Of a stretch of DNA of 64,000 nt, positions 24,950 through 34,208 are shown piece after piece. A program made the translations under genes and the position numbers. Numbering within the stretch: position 1 is the first letter of the stretch; each line of letters starts with the position of its first letter. Below the pieces are notes generated by a model that made no database searches, was not told the DNA's origin, and saw only the letters and a list, made by a program, of their open reading frames with translations. The DNA comes from an uncultured bacterium. Lineage in GTDB: Bacteria > Bacteroidota > Bacteroidia > Bacteroidales > Bacteroidaceae. The stretch is taken from NCBI GenBank assembly GCA_946188155.1, contig CAMHUC010000013.1:1-64000 (forward strand), in the 5' to 3' direction.

Positions 24950-27022
24950 TTACCATCCGGGATTCTGTACCAGGCCATAGCCCTTGTTGATCTCCGTAAT
25001 CGGCAGCGGGAAGAGGAACCACTTGAGCACCTCCTTGTCGGTAGGACTGTAATCCCAGAGAACGCGGCTGCGGTTCTGCAGTTCGAAGGTGCTGAACTCG
25101 AAGCGGTTGGGCTCGGCCACGCCATTGGGCTTGTCGGCACCGATGTATGCACGGATGTTGTGCTCCCAGTTCTGACCAATCTGAATCAGACGATAGGTGA
25201 GCAGACCGTGGAGTTTCTTGGTCATCCAGTCGCCACGCTTGTAGCGAATCATGTCATAGTAGCGGTTGTTACTCATACCCAGCTCACAAGCACGCTCACG
25301 AAGGATCTCCTCGATGACGTCGGCCTTGTTGTTCATGTCGGGCTTCACAGCAGCCTTCGACTTGCTGATGCTGACCTTCAGTCCCTTCATACCGACACGT
25401 GCACGCACCTGGTCGACATACTTCAGGGCCTCGTTCAGCTGGTCGCACTGTGCCAGGCACTCAGCATACATCAGGAGCATCTCGTCGTAGCTGAGGTAAA
25501 CCCACTGAGTGAACTTACCATAGTACTCTGTACCGAGGTAGTACTTGATGGTACCGTAACCTGTCGGGAAACGCTGTGTATCCTGCTCCACGATGCGGCC
25601 TGTCTCATCGGCCACCTGGAAGCCTTCATGATAGCCACCGACCCAAAGCTCGTAGAGTTCACCCTCAGAGACACCTGATGTCCAGTTCAGACGCTCAGAC
25701 TGACCGTTGACGATAGCATTCTCGTACAAACGGGGGTCACGACTGGCTACACGCTGCACAGCACCGCCACGACCTTTCTTATACTCAAAGAAAAGCTTAC
25801 CCTTCTCACCGTTGATATTACCTGCGGCCATATCACCTTCCCAGTCGAACGGTGTACCGTCGCTCCAGCCGAACATATCAACATACTCCTGAGTAGGACC
25901 GTAAGAATGACGATACGGGCCATCGCTGGCAAAGCCAGGACCTACGAAGGTAGGCCATGAGTAGGAAGCGGCCTTACTGGTAGCACCGGCAACACGCGTG
26001 CAGTGCAGAATCTCACGGCTGCCCTGCTGCACATAACCCATACGGTAAGCCTGACGATAGGCATCGGGGGTAGAGGCTGTAGCCTGATTCAGCTCGTAAT
26101 AGTTGCCATTGGCAGCATTAGCGGCCATGAAGTCCTGACAAGCCTGAAGGGCACGCTGCCAGCGCTCCTGCTTAAAGCCGCCATGCCATACGATGCTGTC
26201 CTTCTCTGCCTCTGAGGTACCGCCATAATAGCCTTGGTCGGCATTGTAAAGCGGCGAGGCATTGAACAGGAGGATCTTAGCCTTCAGCGCCATGGCACCT
26301 GCTGCTGTCCAACGACCGGTGTTGTTGGTGGCGTCGGTATCGATGGTATTGCCATTGTAAGCCCAACGCAGGTCGGGAATGGCCTCGTCGAGCAGACCAA
26401 CCATGAAGTTGGCCGTATTCTCAGCCGTGGCACGACGCGTATTAAGGCTACCCTCTGTACCAGTGTAAGTGTGATCAACAATAGGCAGACCACCATACAC
26501 AGAATAGAGGTCGAAATAGCGGGCAGCGATGATACACTTGGCCTGAGCCACCATGTTCTTCTTCTCGGCATCAGTCAGGCCGGGCACACGGTCGATATTC
26601 TCAATCAGCAGCCAGCAGTGGTGAACAGCCTCCCACACCTTGTCGTTGTTATAGGAGATGGCTGCCTCATCGTTGGCTGTCAGTGCATTAGAGTAATACT
26701 TAGTGTATGCCTGAGAGCCACTGAAGTGCTGATGATAGCAATCGGTGAAGGCATCGAGCTTAGAGTTCCAGTAACTCTGGCTCCAGGGCGAACCTGTGGG
26801 GTTCTTAAACGGAAGACCGTAGTATTGCAGCACGTAGCAACCTACGAGGAACTGCTTGGTGTATTCGGCACTGTTGAACACGGTGTCGAGTGTTACAGTT
26901 CCACCTGGAGCCTTCTCAATAAAGGCATCACCGAACTTCACGTCGTCGGTGCATGCCGTGAACACCATACTGCCTAAGGCAAGGGTCACGACTCCAGAAA
27001 CTATTTTATGATGTAATTTCAT
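24950..27022 (-). CDS. susD: SusD-like glycan-binding lipoprotein, 690 aa
   Basis: Lipoprotein signal ending VFTAC, then a long SusD body with CIIAARYFDLYSVYGGLPIV and, near the end, YVDQVRARVG, ILRERACELGMSNNRYYDMI and LFPLPITEINKGYGLVQNPGW. At 690 residues it is longer than the usual 500-600, with extra loops typical of SusD proteins that bind branched pectic glycans (inference). Partner of the SusC gene 28 bp upstream. Confidence 0.95.
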   Translation of the reverse strand: MKLHHKIVSGVVTLALGSMVFTACTDDVKFGDAFIEKAPGGTVTLDTVFNSAEYTKQFLVGCYVLQYYGLPFKNPTGSPWSQSYWNSKLDAFTDCYHQHFSGSQAYTKYYSNALTANDEAAISYNNDKVWEAVHHCWLLIENIDRVPGLTDAEKKNMVAQAKCIIAARYFDLYSVYGGLPIVDHTYTGTEGSLNTRRATAENTANFMVGLLDEAIPDLRWAYNGNTIDTDATNNTGRWTAAGAMALKAKILLFNASPLYNADQGYYGGTSEAEKDSIVWHGGFKQERWQRALQACQDFMAANAANGNYYELNQATASTPDAYRQAYRMGYVQQGSREILHCTRVAGATSKAASYSWPTFVGPGFASDGPYRHSYGPTQEYVDMFGWSDGTPFDWEGDMAAGNINGEKGKLFFEYKKGRGGAVQRVASRDPRLYENAIVNGQSERLNWTSGVSEGELYELWVGGYHEGFQVADETGRIVEQDTQRFPTGYGTIKYYLGTEYYGKFTQWVYLSYDEMLLMYAECLAQCDQLNEALKYVDQVRARVGMKGLKVSISKSKAAVKPDMNNKADVIEEILRERACELGMSNNRYYDMIRYKRGDWMTKKLHGLLTYRLIQIGQNWEHNIRAYIGADKPNGVAEPNRFEFSTFELQNRSRVLWDYSPTDKEVLKWFLFPLPITEINKGYGLVQNPGW

Positions 27023-27050
27023 AATTGTATACCTTTTTATATATTATATA

Positions 27051-30000
27051 TTAGAATCCAAGCTTGATACTTGCAGTATAGGTACGCTGCAGAGGATATG
27101 ATGGCGTGGAGCTGGCACGAGCCTCAGGGTCACCGAACTTATACGGGGTGATGGTGAAGAGGTTGTAACCGCTCAGGGCGAGCTGCAGCTGATTCAGACC
27201 AATCTTCTTCATGAAGGGGAATTTGAAGTCGTAGGCTATCTGAAGGGTCTTCAGACGCATATACTTAGCATCCTTTTCGAACAGGGTTGAGTTGGTATAG
27301 TTCTGAAGGGCATTGGTCCAGGTAGCACGCGGATACTCGGCATTCGGATCAGGATTGTCCGTGGTCCATGTGTTGTCGAGGTGATACTGCAGCAGGCCAC
27401 CGTTATTCTCGGTGTTACGGTTGTGGAACGGACGCATGAAGACGTCGCCCAACACACGGCTTACAGCCCATGCACCGGTGAACTGTGCACTGAAGGAGAG
27501 GTTCTTATAGTAGAGAGCCAGATTCAGACCGGCGATGTACTGCGGGTCGTCGGTATAGCCGTAGTCACGGCTCGCATCGTTACCATCAATCTTACCGTCC
27601 TTGTCGAGGTCTACATAGACGCAGTCACCCGGTTTCAGGCTCGACACAAGCTGAGTGGGGAACGGTGTACCGAACTCCTTCTCATAGTCGGCCTCAGCAC
27701 CCTCGTAATAGAACTTCCAGAACTTATACTGTGAGCGGGCGCCGATACGGTGGCCGGCGGTGTACATATAGTCGTTCTTCTGAGGAGCCTGACGGTCCTC
27801 GATGATTTCATTCTGGTTGTGCGAGAGGTTCACCTTCACAGAGTAGCGGAAGTCACTGCCAATCTTATCCTGCCAGTTGACAGACACCTCCCAGCCGTGG
27901 CTGTCTACGATACCGAAGTTGGCGTATGGGGGTGTAAAGCCGATGAACGACGGGATGCGGCGGTCGATGGCCAGAATGTTGGTACGATGCTCCCTATAGT
28001 AGTCGAACACCGTGCGCAGACGGTCGTCGAAGAAGTTCATGTCGAAACCATAGTCCTGCTTGAAGGCCTTCTCCCATGTCACCTCGGGATTGTTCTTGCT
28101 GGCCTCGTAGGCACCCTTGGTAGCTGTACCGTTCTCGACGCCGAACAGGTAGGCGTAAGCCACTGCGTAGTCGGAGTTACTGTCGCGGAAGCCGCGCTCC
28201 CAAAGAGCCGTCTGGTTCACATTGTACGGATCGGCCATATACATGAAGCGGCTACCACCAATCTTATCATTACCGACAAGACCCCAAGAAGCACGGAGCT
28301 TCAAGAAACTGATAACACTCTTAACGGGCTTGAAGAATGGTTCGTCGCTGACCACCCAACCTACAGAACCAGCAGGGAACGAACCGAAACGCTTGCCAGG
28401 TGCGAAGTTCTCGGAACCGTTGTATCCGAAGTTCACCTCAGCCATGTAGCGGTTGTTCCAGTCGTAGGTCACACGGCCTACGAAACCAACGTATGTACGG
28501 GGGATATCAGAATATGTACCACCGATGTAGTACTCCTTACTCTGGTTGTAAAGAGCCAGGGCGGTGATAGTATGCAGGCCGAACGAGCGGTTGTAGTTCA
28601 GCGAACCCTCAGCGTACCAGTTACGGGCCTTGCCACTCTGGCCGTTGCTGTAGGTGGGCTCTGTATCATCACCAGACATACGGTAGAGAATCTTATCACC
28701 ATCCTCATAATAAACTGGGGTATAGGTGGCTGCCGAGTTCAGAATTTCCTTCTGTACCGAATAGGCACTATTGTAAGAGCCCTTCAGCTTAATTGACAGA
28801 CCCTTGGTGATGAAGTCAAGCTTCTGGTCAAGTACCAGGTCCATCTGCAGTTTGTTATTATTATTATGGTATGCACCAGGCTGTGTCATGGCGTAAGCCA
28901 TCGGGGTACCACCCGTGAAGGGGAGGATGGCCGTGGGGTTATCCTTGTCGATAGAGATATTATCGGAAGTAGCATTACTGTTGACTATGTACTTGCCATC
29001 CACAAAACCAGGGCTACTGAACGGGGTAGCCCAGTAGACCTCCTTCACCAGCTGGTCAGAACTCTGACCGGAGTGAGGACGTGCCTGCTGGTCAACCTTA
29101 CCAGAGATGTTAAAGCTCAGCAAGGTGGTCTTGGTCACGTTCAAGTCGAGGTTCGAACGGTAGTTGAAACGCTTGTAGCTATAACCGAAGTCGTAAGGAC
29201 GGTCGAACTCCTTAAAGAGACCATCCTGTGTGAACATACCTGCAGAGATAAAGTACTTCACCGTCTTGTTACCGCCGGAGATATTCACATTGTGCTGCTG
29301 CTGCAGGGTCACATCCTTCATGATATAGTCAGACCAGTTCATGCTCGGGAAACGGATAGGATCACTTCCGTCCTTAAATTTCTGGATGACCTTGTCGGAG
29401 AACTCTGTCGATGTTCCATCGTTGTTATGCATGGCATTGTGGAACATGGCGTAGTCGTAAGAAGAAGCCATCTTGACCATACTCGTAGGCGTCAAGGCTG
29501 AGAAGGAGGCATTAAAGGAGATTTTCGCCTTACCCTCGGCACCGCGCTTGGTGGTAATCAGCACCACACCGTTAGCACCGCGCACACCGAACACAGCTGT
29601 TGCGGAGGCATCCTTCAGCACGGTGACACTCTCGATTTCGTTGGGGTCGATATCCCACATCTCACGCTCCACACCGTCGACCTGGATCAGAGGCGAGGAG
29701 TCGCCCCACGTTCCCTGACCACGGACGAAAATCTGGGCAGCGTCCTTACCAGGCTCACCGGAAGTCTGCACGGTGGTCACACCCGAGAGCTGACCGGCCA
29801 GCACGTTGTTCACTGAAGACACCGGCGTGCGGGTGAGTTCCTCCGACTTCACCGACGACAGGGCACCGGTGACGGTCACTTTCTTCTGCACACCGTAGGC
29901 CACCACCTCGACACCCTGCAGCATGGTGGACTCCTCCTCGAGGGTCACCTTCATGCCGTTGGCCGCCTTGACAATCTTCTCCTTGTAGCCGACGAACGAG

Positions 30001-30278
30001 ATTTTCAACTGCGTGCCAGGCTTCACCTTGAGGGTGAAGTTACCGTCAAAGTCAGTCACTGTACCCGTAGTAGTCTGGGCTCCGACGACGATGACGCTCG
30101 CACCGATAACTGCCTCACCCGTGTTGTCAACCACCGTACCGGAAATCGACTCCGCCTGCTGCACGTTCTGCACGGCTGCACGGACAGGGTTCATCCCGGT
30201 ATAGGGCACCAACAACGCTGCCGACACAAGGGCGGCAAAAGGTAGGGCCTTACCTTTGATAAACTTCAAATTATTCAT
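27051..30278 (-). CDS. susC: SusC-like TonB-dependent transporter, 1075 aa
   Basis: First gene of the four-gene import operon. Long signal region, then the regulatory-like domain ISGTVVDNTGEAVIGASVIV...GTVTDFDGNFTLKV...ISFVGYKEK, the TonB box/plug (QGVEVVAYGVQKK, LIQVDGVEREMWDIDPNEI, FGVRGANGVVLITTKRG) and a 22-strand barrel ending YTASIKLGF. The signal could start at M1 as given; an atypically long n-region is common in this family. Upstream 30279-30426 is AT-rich with a possible -7 box TATTTTTG at 30344-30351, but no matching -33. Together with its SusD it should import large rhamnogalacturonan fragments. Confidence 0.96.
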   Translation of the reverse strand: MNNLKFIKGKALPFAALVSAALLVPYTGMNPVRAAVQNVQQAESISGTVVDNTGEAVIGASVIVVGAQTTTGTVTDFDGNFTLKVKPGTQLKISFVGYKEKIVKAANGMKVTLEEESTMLQGVEVVAYGVQKKVTVTGALSSVKSEELTRTPVSSVNNVLAGQLSGVTTVQTSGEPGKDAAQIFVRGQGTWGDSSPLIQVDGVEREMWDIDPNEIESVTVLKDASATAVFGVRGANGVVLITTKRGAEGKAKISFNASFSALTPTSMVKMASSYDYAMFHNAMHNNDGTSTEFSDKVIQKFKDGSDPIRFPSMNWSDYIMKDVTLQQQHNVNISGGNKTVKYFISAGMFTQDGLFKEFDRPYDFGYSYKRFNYRSNLDLNVTKTTLLSFNISGKVDQQARPHSGQSSDQLVKEVYWATPFSSPGFVDGKYIVNSNATSDNISIDKDNPTAILPFTGGTPMAYAMTQPGAYHNNNNKLQMDLVLDQKLDFITKGLSIKLKGSYNSAYSVQKEILNSAATYTPVYYEDGDKILYRMSGDDTEPTYSNGQSGKARNWYAEGSLNYNRSFGLHTITALALYNQSKEYYIGGTYSDIPRTYVGFVGRVTYDWNNRYMAEVNFGYNGSENFAPGKRFGSFPAGSVGWVVSDEPFFKPVKSVISFLKLRASWGLVGNDKIGGSRFMYMADPYNVNQTALWERGFRDSNSDYAVAYAYLFGVENGTATKGAYEASKNNPEVTWEKAFKQDYGFDMNFFDDRLRTVFDYYREHRTNILAIDRRIPSFIGFTPPYANFGIVDSHGWEVSVNWQDKIGSDFRYSVKVNLSHNQNEIIEDRQAPQKNDYMYTAGHRIGARSQYKFWKFYYEGAEADYEKEFGTPFPTQLVSSLKPGDCVYVDLDKDGKIDGNDASRDYGYTDDPQYIAGLNLALYYKNLSFSAQFTGAWAVSRVLGDVFMRPFHNRNTENNGGLLQYHLDNTWTTDNPDPNAEYPRATWTNALQNYTNSTLFEKDAKYMRLKTLQIAYDFKFPFMKKIGLNQLQLALSGYNLFTITPYKFGDPEARASSTPSYPLQRTYTASIKLGF

Positions 30279-30426
30279 ACATTTGTTATTAATAGTTATA
30301 TAATCGTTTGCACTTGACGTGACAAAGACAGTAGTTTCGCGTGCAAAAATACTAATAAATTTTGGAAATATTAAAAAAACGTACCCAAAATTGATGATTT
30401 AAATCAAAATTTATAGTTAAATTAGC

Positions 30427-30455
30427 AAAAAGGAGGGCTGTCGGCCCTCCCCTTT
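30427..30455 (-). terminator. Terminator of the PL26 gene
   Basis: GGAGGGC (30432-30438), five-base loop, GCCCTCC (30444-30450), followed on the minus strand by five Ts. Just past the stop at 30463. Confidence 0.85.
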
Positions 30456-30462
30456 GCTGTTT

Positions 30463-33400
30463 TCAAGGTAGGACTTCGAGCATATAAATGGCATCGAGAC
30501 TCCACAGCGCGGCATTGTTGGTACTGATGCCGTCAAGCTCGTCGAGAGGAGCGGGCACCTCGGGCGGCAACAGCTGGCGGGCCTTGTCGGAGAGGAAGAG
30601 GTCGTTGTCGGCCTGTCCCCACAGGGCTTGCCATGTGGCCTGAGCCCGGGCAGCATCGCGGTCGAGCCACGAGGCGTAGGCTTCCAGACGGCGCACGGGA
30701 AAAGTGCTGCCCTGCACTTCGAGTGCCATCTGCTTATAGCGGCGGGCGAAGTCGGCCCAAGTATTCTCGAAAGCACCGACATGGGTCATCGGCATCAATT
30801 CGTTCATAATCTCGAAGCCGCCCATGATGGTCAGCAGATGGTTGGTCTTGCGTAGCTTGGGGTCGCCGTCATAGCTAAGACGGCCGGTGGCAGGGTCATA
30901 GTCCTTGGCCAGATTGCCGGTGAAGATGCCATCGGGCAGCTGGGCGATGGACTCCATGCCCGCCACAATCTTGTCGCGATATTTCAGCGTTCCAAAACGC
31001 TCCCATTCCGTCAGCCAGTTACCAGCATACGCTAACCAGTCGGGCCCCACGCGCAGACGGGCAGGAGCACTGCAAGGGTACTTGCTGCGGGGCTCAGCCA
31101 GTCGCATCGGGTCGAGATGGTAGAGCAGTGTGTCGGCATCTGTCTGTTCGCGCATCAGGTCGCCCGTGCGCTCGTCTGTTGTCAAATAATAGTAGAATCT
31201 GTCGAAGGCCGACTGACTGATGCGAGCCTCCTTGGCGCCACAGCCCCAGTGGGTGACGTTATGCCGACTGCCAAGTGGAGCAAACGGGCCAATATGATAG
31301 ACGTCCACCTCGCTGCAATGACGGGTCATCGCCTCGGCCATGCGCCAGATGTCGCTTCGGCCGGTACGCAGGAAATTATACCAGAGCCACATCGGGGTGG
31401 CCAGCTCAGTGTTGTCCCAGGCAAAGCCGCCCACATCGTAACGCCACTCGTGGCGCTCGGGGTCGTAGGCGTGCATCATGTCGCCGTAGTTCCAGAAGCC
31501 GTACCACTTGTTCTGCTCGATGGCTTTCTGGTAGAAGTCGATGTATTGTGACAGGCGTGCCTCCACCCGATCACGCGAGGAAGAAGAAGGAAGGGGGGAG
31601 GAAGGAGGCAGCGACCAGATGCCGAAAGCACGTTTCTCATGGAGGTATTCGGGCGTGGGCAGCAGACGAGCATCGCTCATCACACTGCCGGCCGCGGCCG
31701 AGAAGTCTGCCTTGCCGCGATAGCCGTCGCAGGGCAAGAGCCACAGGGTGCTGGTACGGGCGATGCCGTAGGGGCTGCTCATGCCCCGCTGCACGTCCTC
31801 ATAGCTGGCTATCAGGTCGTGGGCGATGGTGTCATAGTGGCAGAGGTTCATCGCCTCGGCCTCCGGACTCCAGAGCCACACGGTCAACTCGGCCTCGGCG
31901 CTGCGGGCCTTGTCCACCTGAATGGTAGAGGGGTATGACTGCCAGAAGTCCTTCAGGCCGACACCCAGGCCACCGCTCACGTCGCCTACGAAAGCATAGC
32001 CGAGAGCCCGGCCCCCAGTAAAGGTGCCTATCCAGGGACTAACGCTGGTGGCTCGCTTACGGATGGAGAAGGAGTTATCCGTCAGCTGCGACAGCCGATA
32101 GCCGTCCCACTGCGCCCAATGGTCGAGCAGGTGCTGGTTCTGCTTGTTGAACTCCTCGTAAGCAGGTATCCGCCGACCAGCCATCTGTTCTGCCTGGAGG
32201 TTACGGCGACTACCCTTTTCACCGATACGCAGGTCGCGACGCCCATCGAGGGGCTGAACAGGCTCTGACCAGACGCCTCCATCCTCCGTAGCAAAGGCGA
32301 TGTGCCGATTATAGACCTCGTCGCGCATCGGCACCCGGAATCGCAGGCCGAGCGATGTTATCAAGTCGCGACGCTCGTCGCCATCATATATAAAGGTATG
32401 CGCGAGGCGAATCTGTTCGCTGCCGGCATAGAAATAGAGGCGCACCGTGAAAGGCAGCCACTCCCGCCCAGCAGCCGAGCGATGGACGCCCCCCACCTTC
32501 ACGACGGCTCGCACCATTCCAGAACGCTCTACCGTCATGGTACGAATGACCGACTGGAAATCGCCCTCGGTAGTGGAGGCGACAAGACAGGCCTGTCCCC
32601 CTACCCGATTACCACCGAGACAAAGACTATCAATCAGGCAATTGCCACTTTTAGAAAGATAGGCTCTCAGGCGCCCGGTATTGATGACTATCTGCCCTGT
32701 GCCATCCTCAACCACAAGTCCGCCCACCGACTTCTGCTTCTTCGATTTCTGCACGACCGTCACCTTCGGGGCATCGGCGGGAACCACTGCCGACAGGCCT
32801 GCCCACTTCACACTACCGTCGGGCCACGAGGCGGTCACCCAGGCATCCGTGGGAATGCCGCCGGAGAGGGTCAACTGCGACACATCCTTCAATTCTCCCT
32901 GGGCGAATGGCACACCGAACTCTACGGGAATGCTTTTCGACAACGAATTTGATGAATTGTTTTTCGACAACGAATTTGACGAATTCAACGAATTATTTTC
33001 CGACAACGAATTTAACGAATTTGACGAGTTATTTTTCGACAACGAATTTAACGAATTTGACGAATTGCTTTTCGCTGAGTCTGCCACGTGTAATTCGTGT
33101 AATTCGTTAAATTCGTTGTTTTTAATCCAATGCAAAGGTACTCCCGGCATCTTGTACGACAGCAGAGGCGTATCATACGCCTTGAAGTTCGTAATCCTTG
33201 TCCGGGAAAGCGTTGTGCGGAAGCCGAACCAGCCCTCCTGTAGTGGCTCCGGGTCGAGATAGTCTACGATGCACTCCCCATCGACGAAGATGCGAGTATG
33301 CCCCAGCTTGCTCTCTATTTTCCAATGATACCAGTGGTTGGCTTTCAGCAGATGGGCTGCATCTGTATACTCCTTCAGGATGGCGGGCCGCTTCTGGGCA

Positions 33401-33861
33401 TCGTCCACCCCGGCCTCGTCGCCAGTGTAGCGGCGGAAACGGGTTGTCGAGTTGTGATTGCCTCCATAGCCGAGATAATACATCTGCAGCGTGTAGCAGC
33501 GCACGAAGATGCCGCTGCGCCAGTCTGCCCGTGCCCAGAGGTTCTTTGCCGCAGGGTCGCTGGCCAGCCAGAAGCAGTTCATGTCGCTCAGCCGGTCGCC
33601 GGGCTTTCCCTCGTCCACCACCTGGGCATCATACTCCACGGTCATGCCCGCCTTCATTTTCTCCCTGCGCCAAAGGGTCAATCCCTTGGGCGAGAGGATC
33701 TCACAGGTGTCACCCAGAAACGACACCCGATAGTCGGGTGCCTCGGACTCCACGCGCCAATACTTGCCAAACTGTTTCTTGTTCAGACCAGACTCCACGG
33801 CTCCAGCCAGCGTAACGCCCAGAGAGAACATCATACTCATCACGATAAGTCGCATTCTCAT
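30463..33861 (-). CDS. PL26/YetA-like rhamnogalacturonan exolyase with N-terminal DUF6250-type domain, 1132 aa
   Basis: Signal peptide (start M1 at 33861 or M3 at 33855). Residues about 25-235 form a concanavalin-like domain of DUF6250 type (WRREKMKAGMTVEYDAQVV, WYHWKIESKLGHTRIFVDGE, GWFGFRTTLSRTRITNFKAY). Residues about 247-309 are an Asn/Ser/Leu-rich linker made by the AATTCGT element. From about 310 the PcRGLX/YetA fold begins: IPVEFGVPFAQGEL, SWPDGSVKWAGL, and later DVGGFAWDNTELA and HVTHW-like HNVTHWGC. In that family the Penicillium enzyme is a PL26 rhamnogalacturonan exolyase. The gene has its own promoter and terminator and follows the SusCD operon in direction and theme. The catalytic assignment is by family resemblance. 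Confidence 0.82.
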   Translation of the reverse strand: MRMRLIVMSMMFSLGVTLAGAVESGLNKKQFGKYWRVESEAPDYRVSFLGDTCEILSPKGLTLWRREKMKAGMTVEYDAQVVDEGKPGDRLSDMNCFWLASDPAAKNLWARADWRSGIFVRCYTLQMYYLGYGGNHNSTTRFRRYTGDEAGVDDAQKRPAILKEYTDAAHLLKANHWYHWKIESKLGHTRIFVDGECIVDYLDPEPLQEGWFGFRTTLSRTRITNFKAYDTPLLSYKMPGVPLHWIKNNEFNELHELHVADSAKSNSSNSLNSLSKNNSSNSLNSLSENNSLNSSNSLSKNNSSNSLSKSIPVEFGVPFAQGELKDVSQLTLSGGIPTDAWVTASWPDGSVKWAGLSAVVPADAPKVTVVQKSKKQKSVGGLVVEDGTGQIVINTGRLRAYLSKSGNCLIDSLCLGGNRVGGQACLVASTTEGDFQSVIRTMTVERSGMVRAVVKVGGVHRSAAGREWLPFTVRLYFYAGSEQIRLAHTFIYDGDERRDLITSLGLRFRVPMRDEVYNRHIAFATEDGGVWSEPVQPLDGRRDLRIGEKGSRRNLQAEQMAGRRIPAYEEFNKQNQHLLDHWAQWDGYRLSQLTDNSFSIRKRATSVSPWIGTFTGGRALGYAFVGDVSGGLGVGLKDFWQSYPSTIQVDKARSAEAELTVWLWSPEAEAMNLCHYDTIAHDLIASYEDVQRGMSSPYGIARTSTLWLLPCDGYRGKADFSAAAGSVMSDARLLPTPEYLHEKRAFGIWSLPPSSPLPSSSSRDRVEARLSQYIDFYQKAIEQNKWYGFWNYGDMMHAYDPERHEWRYDVGGFAWDNTELATPMWLWYNFLRTGRSDIWRMAEAMTRHCSEVDVYHIGPFAPLGSRHNVTHWGCGAKEARISQSAFDRFYYYLTTDERTGDLMREQTDADTLLYHLDPMRLAEPRSKYPCSAPARLRVGPDWLAYAGNWLTEWERFGTLKYRDKIVAGMESIAQLPDGIFTGNLAKDYDPATGRLSYDGDPKLRKTNHLLTIMGGFEIMNELMPMTHVGAFENTWADFARRYKQMALEVQGSTFPVRRLEAYASWLDRDAARAQATWQALWGQADNDLFLSDKARQLLPPEVPAPLDELDGISTNNAALWSLDAIYMLEVLP
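32938..33122. repeat. AATTCGT palindromic element, coding copy inside the PL26 gene
   Basis: ACGAATT units fill 32941-33066 and AATTCGT units 33090-33120, so the ends (ACAACGAATT ... AATTCGTTGTT) are inverted as in the three intergenic copies. The frame stays open across it and encodes repeats such as NSSNSLNSLSK. Confidence 0.88.
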
Positions 33862-33887
33862 TTTTGCTTTGTTTTAGTAGTTTGCTG

Positions 33888-33919
33888 CAAAGGTAAGCAT
33901 TTTCCCCCTAACCGCCAAA
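33888..33919 (-). promoter_or_regulatory. Promoter of the PL26 gene
   Basis: Minus strand: TTTG (33916-33919), 20-bp spacer, TACCTTTG (33888-33895), 26 bp upstream of the ATG at 33861. Confidence 0.8.
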
Positions 33920-33931
33920 TAATGACAAAGA

Positions 33932-33961
33932 AAAAGTGACGAGCCTCGGCCCATCACTTTT
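33932..33961 (-). terminator. Terminator of the 33-aa gene
   Basis: AAAAGTGA (33932-33939) pairs with TCACTTTT (33954-33961). On the minus strand the second arm ends in five Ts. It lies 14 bp past the stop of the small gene. Confidence 0.75.
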
Positions 33962-33974
33962 ACCTCTCTCTCTC

Positions 33975-34076
33975 TCAGTTGTACCAGATGGATACATTCA
34001 ATTTGGGTTCGAAACTGTCGGCGAGCTTCTGTTCTGCCTTGATTTCCTTCTTTGAGTTTTTTGAATTAGTTGACAT
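33975..34076 (-). CDS. Small protein of unknown function, 33 aa
   Basis: MSTNSKNSKKEIKAEQKLAD... ending NVSIWYN. Although tiny, it has every part of a gene: an AGGAGGT Shine-Dalgarno sequence 7 nt before the ATG, unusual in Bacteroidota, a -7 box at 34108-34115 and a hairpin terminator at 33932-33961. The peptide is Lys/Ser-rich at the start with an amphipathic middle and an aromatic end, and has no signal peptide. It lies between two carbohydrate genes of the same strand. A leader or regulatory transcript is the alternative reading. Confidence 0.6.
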   Translation of the reverse strand: MSTNSKNSKKEIKAEQKLADSFEPKLNVSIWYN

Positions 34077-34107
34077 AAGCGTACCTCCTATAGTTAGTTT
34101 GACACTA

Positions 34108-34115
34108 CAAATATA
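34108..34115 (-). promoter_or_regulatory. -7 box of the 33-aa gene
   Basis: TATATTTG on the minus strand, 31 bp upstream of the ATG at 34076. A weak GTTG at 34138-34141 is the only -33 candidate (22-bp spacer). Confidence 0.55.
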
Positions 34116-34208
34116 GTAAATATTCCGATACGTTGTTCAACTTTGGATTCAAATTAATACTTATTTAACATATTTCGATACTTTTCCGCATTAAAATTCA
34201 CAATCCTT

